A DNA stretch of 64,000 nt. Origin: Lachnospira multipara LB2003 (lineage in GTDB: Bacteria > Bacillota > Clostridia > Lachnospirales > Lachnospiraceae). A program made the position numbers and the translations under genes. This document shows, in pieces, positions 35,998 through 44,341 of this stretch (positions are counted from its first letter, which is position 1; the number at the start of each line of letters is the position of its first letter). The stretch is taken from contig NZ_JNKW01000004.1 in assembly GCF_000702205.1 (NCBI RefSeq), forward strand, positions 1 to 64,000, in the 5' to 3' direction. The notes under the pieces are model-generated. The model saw only the letters and a program-made list of their open reading frames with translations. It ran no database searches and was not told the origin of the DNA.

Positions 35998-37007
35998 TGT
36001 TTTTTCCAAAAGGATATATGTTCCTTTTCTACTATGTTGGTGTTATTAAGAAGGACTTTTACTGCAAGTTTATATTCTTCCATTTTCTGGGATTTTTTTA
36101 CTTGCTTTACGTCCTTCTTATCATCAAATACGTATTCCATATAGCACCACATTTCCTTCATTCTATGAATTGCGTGCTTATCTCCTGACATTATTTTTAG
36201 TCTTTCATTTAGGACTTTTTCATGGAATTTACTTAATTGTTCCTTATCTTTTTGTAAGTCCCTTACGTAATTAACAGGATCTTCTGCCTTTAATACATTT
36301 ATTAATGCTGGATCTGCTACTAGACCTCTTCCTAGCATTATTGCATCACACTCTTTAAACTCTGTTAAAAAGTCTAAATAATCTCTTCTTGTAAATATAT
36401 CTCCGTTATATACTACTTTGTTAGTGCTCATTCTCAGGGCATATTTAAAGGCTTCTTTATTTACTTCGTTCTTATAAAAATCCGTTCTTATTCTTGGATG
36501 TACTATTATTTCTTCTAGCTTATATTTATTATATACGCCTATTATTTCTTCCCAGTTACTTGCTGTATCTAGTCCTATTCTTGTCTTTAGTGATATTTTT
36601 ATATTATTGTCCTGCACGTATTTATCTGACATTGTCTCATATAAGAATTTATCTAGACCTTCTATATCTCCTAAAAAGCCTGAGCCCTTTTTCTTTGATA
36701 CTACTGTGCCTGATGGACATCCTAAATTTAAGTTAATTTCTTCATATCCTAACTCTTTATGAAGCTTTTTTATTGTCCATATAAAATCCTTAGAATTATT
36801 GGTCATTACCTGTGGGACCACATAGAGGCCTTTGTTGTTGTCCCTATCTACGTCTCGCATTTCTTTTGTTAAAAAATTCTCTGAACTATTTGGCGATATA
36901 AAGGGCGTAAAGTACTTGGCTATTTTTCCCTTGCCATATACCTGCTCATACGAATTTCTAAATGTATAATCTGTTAAACCTTCTAATGGCGCTAAATATA
37001 TATCCAT
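35994..37007 (-). CDS. tRNA-dihydrouridine synthase family protein
   Basis: This FMN enzyme reduces uridines in tRNA D-loops. The 337 residues include APLEGLTDYTFR (6-17), INLNLGCPSGTVVSKKKGSG with the active-site cysteine, LKTRIG, IIVHPRIR (in place of the common HGRTR), NGDIFTRRD, and MLGRGLVADPAL. The specificity among Dus subtypes is not clear. The ribosome site AGGAAA is derived from the edge of a 12-bp tandem repeat just upstream. Confidence 0.88.
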   Translation of the reverse strand: MDIYLAPLEGLTDYTFRNSYEQVYGKGKIAKYFTPFISPNSSENFLTKEMRDVDRDNNKGLYVVPQVMTNNSKDFIWTIKKLHKELGYEEINLNLGCPSGTVVSKKKGSGFLGDIEGLDKFLYETMSDKYVQDNNIKISLKTRIGLDTASNWEEIIGVYNKYKLEEIIVHPRIRTDFYKNEVNKEAFKYALRMSTNKVVYNGDIFTRRDYLDFLTEFKECDAIMLGRGLVADPALINVLKAEDPVNYVRDLQKDKEQLSKFHEKVLNERLKIMSGDKHAIHRMKEMWCYMEYVFDDKKDVKQVKKSQKMEEYKLAVKVLLNNTNIVEKEHISFWKKH

Positions 37008-37017
37008 TTTATTTCCT

Positions 37018-37053
37018 ATCTATCTTCTTATCTATCTTCTTATCTATCTTCTT
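37018..37053. repeat. 12-bp tandem repeat, three perfect copies
   Basis: ATCTATCTTCTT is repeated three times on the plus strand (37018-37029, 37030-37041, 37042-37053). It fills the gap between the M18 peptidase stop and the Dus ribosome site. Confidence 0.92.
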
Positions 37054-38389
37054 ACCTTAGTGTGATACTGCCATTTCTGTTAGTGTATATGCTTGTTTCA
37101 TAAAATTTCTTTATGGCATCTATCATATATTTTGTATCTTTTATTCCTGCTGTCTCATATGGTGAATGCATTGATAACTGTGCCAATCCTATATCTACTG
37201 TATTTAATGATATATGTGCATTGGAAATATTTCCTAGGGTTGATCCTCCTGCTATATCTGAACGGTTGACATAAGTCTGTACTGGCACCCCTGCTCTTTT
37301 ACATATCTCTTTAAATATACTTGCTGATATTGCATCTGTTGTATATTTCTGATTAGCATTATATTTTACTACTATTCCTTCATTTAGGTATGGTCTATTA
37401 GTTGGATCTGCCTTGTCTGTGTAGTTTGGATGTACTCCATGGGCATTATCTGCACTTATCATAAAGGAATTGGCTATTGATCTTTTGTAAGCTTCCATAT
37501 CCTTACCACACATTGTTGCTATTCTTTCTAATGTATCTGTTAAAAATGTTGAATCTGCACCTTGCTTTGTTGTGCTTCCCACCTCTTCATTATCAAAGAC
37601 TGCACATACATTAACACTTTCTCCATTGGAATTCTCTGCCTTTATTAGGGCATTTACACATGAATAAGCACACTGTAAATCGTCTAATCTTGGGCTTGAT
37701 ATAAATTCATTATCTACTCCCCAAATTGTTCCTGGCATTCTATTATATAAAAATAAATCTGCCCCTACTATGTCTTCTACCTGTGCTTCTGCTGCATCTG
37801 CTATTATCTTATCTAATAAATCCTTTGATTCGATTTCCCCCATTAGTGGTAACATGTCTTTTTGTGCATTATATGCTATTCCACTATTGGCATCTCTATT
37901 CATATGTATTGCTAGATTTGGGATTAGGCATAGGTCTCTATCTACATTCACTAATCTTGTTTCAAATGTATCTGTTTCCTTAACTATTACCCTTCCTGCT
38001 ACAGATAATGGTCTATCAAACCATGGTGCCATTAGCATTCCACCGTATTTTTCTACGTTGGCTACTATGTATTTATTATCTGATACTATCTCTGGATTTT
38101 CCTTTAACTTAAACGCAGGTGAATCTGAATGGGCTGCTGTTATCTGGAAATTTGTAAAATCTACTGCTCCATCCTTTGGCAATTTAAAAACTATTATACT
38201 TGAGTCTCCTCTTGTTACAAAATAGCCCTTTGCCTGGCTTATATTCCATTCTTGATTCTCGCTTAATTCTACATAGCCCTCATCTTCTAAAATCTTAGCT
38301 AAATTATTTACTACATGAAATGCTGATGGGCTATTTTCTATAAATGTTAATAATTCCTTTGATGTTTCTAAAAAGCTTGCTTCTTCCAT
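37052..38389 (-). CDS. M18-family aminopeptidase
   Basis: This 445-residue zinc aminopeptidase removes acidic or neutral N-terminal residues in the cytoplasm. Metal and catalytic segments visible are TAAHSDSPAFKLK (first His), FDNEEVGSTTKQGADS (Glu pair), SADNAHGVHPNY, and the C-terminal MHSPYETAGIKD. The length is normal for the family. An AGGAGG site precedes the ATG. It lies 11 nt after the surface-protein gene on the same strand, so the two are probably cotranscribed. Confidence 0.93.
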   Translation of the reverse strand: MEEASFLETSKELLTFIENSPSAFHVVNNLAKILEDEGYVELSENQEWNISQAKGYFVTRGDSSIIVFKLPKDGAVDFTNFQITAAHSDSPAFKLKENPEIVSDNKYIVANVEKYGGMLMAPWFDRPLSVAGRVIVKETDTFETRLVNVDRDLCLIPNLAIHMNRDANSGIAYNAQKDMLPLMGEIESKDLLDKIIADAAEAQVEDIVGADLFLYNRMPGTIWGVDNEFISSPRLDDLQCAYSCVNALIKAENSNGESVNVCAVFDNEEVGSTTKQGADSTFLTDTLERIATMCGKDMEAYKRSIANSFMISADNAHGVHPNYTDKADPTNRPYLNEGIVVKYNANQKYTTDAISASIFKEICKRAGVPVQTYVNRSDIAGGSTLGNISNAHISLNTVDIGLAQLSMHSPYETAGIKDTKYMIDAIKKFYETSIYTNRNGSITLR

Positions 38390-38400
38390 TTTTAATCCTC

Positions 38401-39945
38401 CTATTTATTCTTTTTAGGCTTAAAAATTGTAAATCTTAATGCTAATAATATTATTACAACTATTATAGCTGCTACTGGTAATACTATCTGCTTTATATCT
38501 TTTTCTACTTTAGTTGTTTCTGCTTTGTTACTAGACTCCTCTATTTGTGTTTCTTCATAGTCATAGTCTTCATATACTGTTCGTCCTGTTGTTATTTCTG
38601 TTCCTTTTCTTATGCCCTTCTGGTCTTTAGTTGCTTCTAGTTCTATCTCGTAATTCTCAACTGTCTGTGTTGGTAATACATAGTCTGTATTATATGTATA
38701 GCCTGTCTTGGCATATGTTACTGTTGTATAACCTGGTGTTACTGGTGTTGGCTCTGTTATTGTCTCTGTCTTTACTGAATCTGCATCTCCTTCTGGTAGT
38801 AAATCTTTATCGTATGTCATTACTTCATCTCTTACAAATTCATCGATGTTATTATAGCCTACTGCAAATGTCCAATTCATTACTTCTCCAGCTATGCCTT
38901 TACAATATGCTCTTCTATCTGTGTTATCTTCAAAAAATCTTATATATCCCTTTACGTCATTTCCTGTTATTACGCCTTCATTAACTGTTCCATATGGATA
39001 TAGGATATACATTCCTACTAATCCACCACTATGTACGTATCCATGATCTGAATCATATCCCTTTATATTCACTCTACAGTCCTGTATATCAAAATATCCT
39101 GCTGATAGTATTCCTGCTAAGAAATTCTCATCTTTTACTTCTTTATCTGTATCTATTGATATTACTGTTACGTCTATATCGCAATTTGTGATTTTTCCAT
39201 TTCCATAGCCTACTACGCCGCCGATTCCATTCATTACTGCACTTGTTTCTAGCTTATCTGTTCCATAAATCAAGCAATTTTCTATTTCTGCTTTATCTGC
39301 TATTCCTGCTAATATTCCTACCATCATATGGTCTGATGATGTTAGTTCTACCTTGGCACCTACTATTTTTAGGTTAGTTACTTTTCCTGTTAAATTACCA
39401 AAAAAGCCTGCTGCCTTAGTATCATATTTCTTATAATTGCCATCATATGTTACTGTTGTTATATCTGTTGCTGTGCTTACCTTTAAGTTATATAGTGTAT
39501 ATCCATTTCCTTCAAATTCGCCGTTAAAATTCCATGGCTTCCAATCTATTCCACTTAAATCTAAATCTGATAGTAGGGCATACTTTCCTGTTTCATTGCT
39601 TGCTACTCTTTGTAATTCCCCTACTGTTCTTATTACTGTATATCCTTTACTTTCTGCCTCTTCTTTGGTCATTGGCTTAAAGTCAGTTGTCTTATCTGTA
39701 TACTTTACCTGCTTTCCTCTACATCTCTTGTTACTTGATGCTATGTCTTTTGGTCCATCTATATTAGTTGTTTTTTTATCTATATTGACTTTACTATCAC
39801 ACACTTGATGTAAGCTAGTTTCTTTATTTATCATCTTACTTACTTCATCTGGTAATTTATAAATTGCTGTTACTGACACTGCTAGTAATGCTAATGTACA
39901 TGCTATTGCTTTTGCGTTTTCTTTTAATTTTGTTTGTTTTTTCAT
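38401..39945 (-). CDS. GLUG-like surface protein with C-terminal membrane anchor
   Basis: This 514-residue protein has a signal peptide-like N-terminus (hydrophobic residues about 12-28). The Cys-containing linker is followed by a beta-helix region (about 110-370) with GLUG-like repeats such as GFFGNLTGKVTNLKIVGA, VGILAGIADKAEIENCLIYG, IGGVVGYGNGKITNCDIDV and SGGLVGMY. A Thr/Glu-rich stalk and a C-terminal helix (about 487-506) followed by KPKKNK complete it. It is probably displayed outside the membrane; no LPXTG motif is seen. The ligand is unknown. Confidence 0.78.
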   Translation of the reverse strand: MKKQTKLKENAKAIACTLALLAVSVTAIYKLPDEVSKMINKETSLHQVCDSKVNIDKKTTNIDGPKDIASSNKRCRGKQVKYTDKTTDFKPMTKEEAESKGYTVIRTVGELQRVASNETGKYALLSDLDLSGIDWKPWNFNGEFEGNGYTLYNLKVSTATDITTVTYDGNYKKYDTKAAGFFGNLTGKVTNLKIVGAKVELTSSDHMMVGILAGIADKAEIENCLIYGTDKLETSAVMNGIGGVVGYGNGKITNCDIDVTVISIDTDKEVKDENFLAGILSAGYFDIQDCRVNIKGYDSDHGYVHSGGLVGMYILYPYGTVNEGVITGNDVKGYIRFFEDNTDRRAYCKGIAGEVMNWTFAVGYNNIDEFVRDEVMTYDKDLLPEGDADSVKTETITEPTPVTPGYTTVTYAKTGYTYNTDYVLPTQTVENYEIELEATKDQKGIRKGTEITTGRTVYEDYDYEETQIEESSNKAETTKVEKDIKQIVLPVAAIIVVIILLALRFTIFKPKKNK

Positions 39946-40061
39946 TTTACCCTCCCATTTTTTATTTTTCTAGTTTTATCTTGTCTTCTTTATAGGATTT
40001 CACTAAAAAAACACACCTTGTATTGTAACAAACTTTCGTATTTTTATAAACACCTTCCATA

Positions 40062-40102
40062 AGAAAAATGCTGCCATACACATTCACTTGTATGACAGCA
40101 TT
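40062..40102 (-). terminator. Intrinsic terminator after the EAL-PAS-GGDEF gene
   Basis: The stem AATGCTG.CATACA/TGTATG.CAGCATT has one internal mismatch and is followed on the minus strand by TTTTTC. It separates this gene from the GLUG-like gene. Confidence 0.85.
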
Positions 40103-40154
40103 CATCTATTGAATAGTTGCCCCTATATGGGGTCCAACTTTTCATCATTATTAT

Positions 40155-42668
40155 TTACTTGTGTACATCTGCTCTTATGACTTCTCTTATTAGATGTTCT
40201 ATGATTTTTTCCATGTTCTCTACTTCCGAGAATTTTTCTGATTCTATGGTTAAATATATTGTACATGGTACATGGTCTATTCGACGTATATTATATACTT
40301 CTTCCTTTATCTCTTCTTGTAGCTGCATGTCCTCTTCATCTGTTGTTACTGACTTCAACACTACGAAGTGATCTCCTCCTATTCTTGCTACTGTTCCTGT
40401 TACTCCTACTACTTCTTTTATTTTATTTACCACTTCTTGCAGTACTCTTGTGGATAGCCTAACTCCATTACTATCCACAAAATGTCTGAAGTTTACTATG
40501 TCAATATAATATATATCAAAGTCTCTCCTATGCATTATATAGCTATCAATATAGTCTTGTACGGTGTCTAATAGTCCTTTCATATTAAGAGCTCCGGTTA
40601 CTTCGTCCATATAGGAATCAACCTTTCCTAACATGTTATTATCTGTCTCCTCTACAAAATAACCTATTATTCCATCTATTTTACCATTTCTATAATATGG
40701 CATTTTACTTGCCCTTATATTTTTTATACTTCCGTCATTTATGCATGTTCCATGCACTCCATGGGTCTGTATTCCCCTCTTTAAAATATCTTCTTCGTCA
40801 TCCTTGAATTTTTCCGGGTCTACGTGCCATCCCATGTCCTCATCATTTTTCCCTATTATGTTATCTACTGACTTTATATTATAGTAATCCAAAAAGGCTC
40901 TATTTACACCTACAAATCGTCTATTCTTATCTTTCCAGAATAATCCTATATCTGTATTAGTTGTGAAATTCTTCCAAAGAGATGACTCACTAAATGCTAC
41001 ATCGTCTTCCTTTATTCCGTTTAACATTCTCTCTAGAGGCATTCTTCTTACTATCTCATCTTCTAATTCCACTATACAGGATAATAATTTGTCCTTTTCT
41101 TCGCCTTCGTCTTTTACTAGAAATCCTATATGCCAATTATAGCCTTTTCCTATCTTTTTAGCTCTAAAATACTCTACTAATATATTCTTTTTCGATTCTT
41201 TTAGTCTTTCCTCAACTGTAGACAAATCGTAAAAATTTCTTACAGTTTCTTTATCTATTGGATATACATTTCTATTGCAAAATTCTTCTATATGACTTTG
41301 GGCATCTAAATTATTCGCTTCTCTATTAACAATGCTCTTTTTAAAGATGCTCTCTATTGTGTAATTCTTTAAGTCTATTATATCCACTATATCAAATAAA
41401 CTATACAATATGTCTCTTTCCTTAAAGCGATTATATTGTCTTAAAAAATCTGTATTATTGCTTACATTTTCTATCCGATATGCATATGTTCTTCTTTTTC
41501 CTTCTTCTGCTAGCTTAAATAATCGCACTAAATAAAAGCAGCCATTTACTATTCCGTCTGCCTTACTTTCTTTTCCTGTTTCATCCACTGTATAAATCAT
41601 ATATTTCAATTTTTTATGAAATTCATGTTCTCTATCCAGCAATTTTTCTCTCATTTCTTCGATGCTCTCTATTCCTAGTGATCTTATTTCTTTTAAAAAC
41701 ATCTCGTTATAATACTTAAATCTAAGTGTTTCGTTCTCCACCTCAATCAAAGATAGAGCATCTACATAGCCCATTATATCTATTGTCTTATTTTTTATAT
41801 CTTGATACTCTGTTACTGGTTTACTACTTAGAAGATTTATTTTGGCGATTTCGTCGTTATATCTCATATCGATATTTTTCTCTATCTTATATCCTCGCTC
41901 CTTTAAATATTCCTTTACATCTCCTCCTGGCATGGGCTTTGCTATGTAATAACCCTGTAGCTTATCGCATCCTATATTTGTTAAAAACTCAAGCTGCTCC
42001 TTTGTTTCTACTCCCTCTGCTAAAGTTTTTATACCTATTGTCTTTAGCATATCTATCATAAATTTTACGATTTGTTTTGACTTTACAGAATCTGTTTCCA
42101 CAAACTTCATATCTAATTTTACTACGTCAAAATCAATATCTTTTAGCATATTTAGTGTTGAATACTCACTTCCAAAATCATCCATCCACACTTCATAGCC
42201 TTCTTCATGCAGCTTTTTAAACTGTTCCTTCATGAATTCCTTGTTTTTTCCAACTGCTGACTCTGTTATTTCAATGTTTAACATTTCTCTTGGTACGTTG
42301 TATTTCTTGAGATTTGTATTTAAAACTTTATTTATATCAACATCTTCAAAATCATAGCGTGAAAAATTGAGGGAGACTGGTAACATATCTTCTCCCTTCT
42401 CAAATGCCACACTATACTCTTTACACATCTGCTCGATTAAATATGTATCTAGCTTATAAATTAATCGCTCTTTTTCTAGTACTGGAACAAAATCACCTGG
42501 AGATATTATTCCTAATTTAGGATCTATCCATCTTGCTAGACCTTCCATTGCACATATTTCACCTGTCATTGATCTAAGTATTGGCTGATAATATAGTTTT
42601 ATATACCCCTTATTAATTGCATTGTCTATGTTATCTAACACATATCTCCTTGCTTCTTTTTTATCCAT
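40155..42668 (-). CDS. EAL-PAS-GGDEF c-di-GMP signalling protein
   Basis: The 837-residue soluble protein has the less common order EAL first. The EAL domain (about 15-255) carries EGL (42-44), LNFS, IEITES, DDFGSEYS (163-170), VKLDMKF, AEGVETKEQ and QGYY, so the metal and catalytic residues look complete. A middle region of about 300 residues is not recognised. A PAS domain (about 585-700, DIGLFWKDKNRRFVGVNRAF) precedes a C-terminal GGDEF-like domain whose signature is GGDHF (about 764-768), lacking the catalytic Glu. It is probably a phosphodiesterase with a regulatory cyclase-like domain. Confidence 0.9.
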   Translation of the reverse strand: MDKKEARRYVLDNIDNAINKGYIKLYYQPILRSMTGEICAMEGLARWIDPKLGIISPGDFVPVLEKERLIYKLDTYLIEQMCKEYSVAFEKGEDMLPVSLNFSRYDFEDVDINKVLNTNLKKYNVPREMLNIEITESAVGKNKEFMKEQFKKLHEEGYEVWMDDFGSEYSTLNMLKDIDFDVVKLDMKFVETDSVKSKQIVKFMIDMLKTIGIKTLAEGVETKEQLEFLTNIGCDKLQGYYIAKPMPGGDVKEYLKERGYKIEKNIDMRYNDEIAKINLLSSKPVTEYQDIKNKTIDIMGYVDALSLIEVENETLRFKYYNEMFLKEIRSLGIESIEEMREKLLDREHEFHKKLKYMIYTVDETGKESKADGIVNGCFYLVRLFKLAEEGKRRTYAYRIENVSNNTDFLRQYNRFKERDILYSLFDIVDIIDLKNYTIESIFKKSIVNREANNLDAQSHIEEFCNRNVYPIDKETVRNFYDLSTVEERLKESKKNILVEYFRAKKIGKGYNWHIGFLVKDEGEEKDKLLSCIVELEDEIVRRMPLERMLNGIKEDDVAFSESSLWKNFTTNTDIGLFWKDKNRRFVGVNRAFLDYYNIKSVDNIIGKNDEDMGWHVDPEKFKDDEEDILKRGIQTHGVHGTCINDGSIKNIRASKMPYYRNGKIDGIIGYFVEETDNNMLGKVDSYMDEVTGALNMKGLLDTVQDYIDSYIMHRRDFDIYYIDIVNFRHFVDSNGVRLSTRVLQEVVNKIKEVVGVTGTVARIGGDHFVVLKSVTTDEEDMQLQEEIKEEVYNIRRIDHVPCTIYLTIESEKFSEVENMEKIIEHLIREVIRADVHK

Positions 42669-42880
42669 AAACGACCCCTATTTTTTGTTTTTTTACACGA
42701 TCTCATTTGTAATTATAATTATAGCATTTATTTATTTCTTTTACAATAAGATGTAGTTCTGTGCTTATTTTCCTTTTTATGCTATTATCGTAATGTTAGT
42801 AATTCTTATTCTAATTGGAAACTGTCTATTCGTAAGTTTATCAATTAATATAACTAGTTTTATTACTTTAGGAGGAATAT

Positions 42881-44158
42881 ATGATTTTAATTAAAAATGG
42901 TAGGGTTTGCGATCCTGTATCTAATACTGACGATTTACTTGATGTTCTTATTAATGATGGAAAAATTGTTAAGCTTGGGAAAAATTTAGATGCTCCTGAC
43001 TCTTCTACTCGTATTATTGATGCCACTAATCTTGTTGTGGCTCCTGGTCTTATGGATGCCCATGTTCACTTTAGAGATCCTGGTTTTACCTACAAAGAAG
43101 ATATTATTTCTGGATCTAGGGCTGCTTGTAGAGGTGGCTTTACTTCTATTGTTCTTATGGCTAATACTAAGCCTTGCGTTGATAATATTGAAACTCTTTC
43201 TTACTGTTTAAATAAAGGTGCTAGCACTGGTATTCATATCCATCAGACTGCTAATGTCACTTGTGGCATGAAGGGTTTAGAACTTGTTGATATGGACTTG
43301 CTTTCCCAAAATGGTGCTTGCGGTTTTACTGATGATGGTGTCCCTATTATGGATGAGAAAATCCTTTATAACGCCCTTATTAAGGCTCATGAGCTTAATT
43401 TGCCTGTTGCTCTTCACGAAGAAGATCCTTTATTTATTAAGCAAGCTGGAGTTAACATGGGTGATGTTTCCAAAAAGCTTAATTACGGCGGTGCCTCTTC
43501 TACTGCTGAAGACATTATGGTAGCTAGAGACTGTGTTCTTGCCCTTGATACTAAGGCTTCTGTGTGCATCCAACATATTAGTTCTGGTAATTCTGTGGAT
43601 ATTGTCCGTTCTTTTAAGAAGATGGGTGCTGATATTCATGCCGAAGCTACTCCTCATCATTTTACTCTTACTGAAGAGGCTGTTCTTAAATATGGAACTA
43701 ATGCTCGTATGAATCCTCCTTTAAGAACTGAAAATGACAGACTTAAGATTATTGAAGGTATTAAAGATGGTACTATTGACATGATTGTTACTGACCACGC
43801 TCCTCATTCTAAGGAAGAAAAATCTAAGGAGCTTTCATGTGCTCCTAGTGGTATTACTGGCCTTGAAACTAGTCTTGCCCTTGGCATTAAGTCCTTAGTT
43901 AAAACTAAAGAAATCTCCTTAATGAAACTTATTGAGCTTATGAGTACTAACCCTGCTAAGTTCTACAGAATGACTCCTGCTTCTGTTAGTGAAGGGGCTA
44001 ATGCTGATATTGTTATCTTTGGTGAAGATTCATTATGGACTGTTAAGGAAGAGGAATTTGCCTCTAAAGCTTCTAATTCTCCTTTTATTGGCTGGGAATT
44101 ACCTGGTAAGGTTTTCTATACTATCTGCGATGGTAAGCTTGTATATGAAGCTAATTAG
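42881..44158 (+). CDS. pyrC: Dihydroorotase
   Basis: The enzyme closes carbamoyl aspartate to dihydroorotate in pyrimidine synthesis. At 425 residues it is the class I type. The metal-binding DAHVHFRDPG motif (H61, H63) is followed by the KEDIISGSRAACRGGFT segment (71 on), and VTDHAPHSKEEK is near residue 303. An AGGAGG site precedes the ATG. It is a lone plus-strand gene, divergent from the EAL-PAS-GGDEF gene, with no other pyr genes and no PyrR-type attenuator visible in the 210-nt gap. Confidence 0.96.
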   Translation: MILIKNGRVCDPVSNTDDLLDVLINDGKIVKLGKNLDAPDSSTRIIDATNLVVAPGLMDAHVHFRDPGFTYKEDIISGSRAACRGGFTSIVLMANTKPCVDNIETLSYCLNKGASTGIHIHQTANVTCGMKGLELVDMDLLSQNGACGFTDDGVPIMDEKILYNALIKAHELNLPVALHEEDPLFIKQAGVNMGDVSKKLNYGGASSTAEDIMVARDCVLALDTKASVCIQHISSGNSVDIVRSFKKMGADIHAEATPHHFTLTEEAVLKYGTNARMNPPLRTENDRLKIIEGIKDGTIDMIVTDHAPHSKEEKSKELSCAPSGITGLETSLALGIKSLVKTKEISLMKLIELMSTNPAKFYRMTPASVSEGANADIVIFGEDSLWTVKEEEFASKASNSPFIGWELPGKVFYTICDGKLVYEAN

Positions 44159-44222
44159 TCCTTAATATTTAATTTTAATTTTTCTTTATCTTGCTTATAA
44201 AAAAATTTTAACAAAATAAAAT

Positions 44223-44296
44223 AAAAAGGCCTAGAGGTTTACTTTTAAGAAAGCTTGTGTCTTAACTTTCTTAAGGTTTTCCTCTAGGTCTTTATT
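44223..44296. terminator. Bidirectional terminator between pyrC and oppA
   Basis: The outer stem AAAGGCCTAGAGG/CCTCTAGGTCTTT encloses a second stem TTAAGAAAG/CTTTCTTAA. T residues follow on both strands, and the flanking genes are convergent. Confidence 0.85.
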
Positions 44297-44341
44297 AGTT
44301 TATAGCTACAATTTTGCTATTTAAAGCTACATTGTATTATT

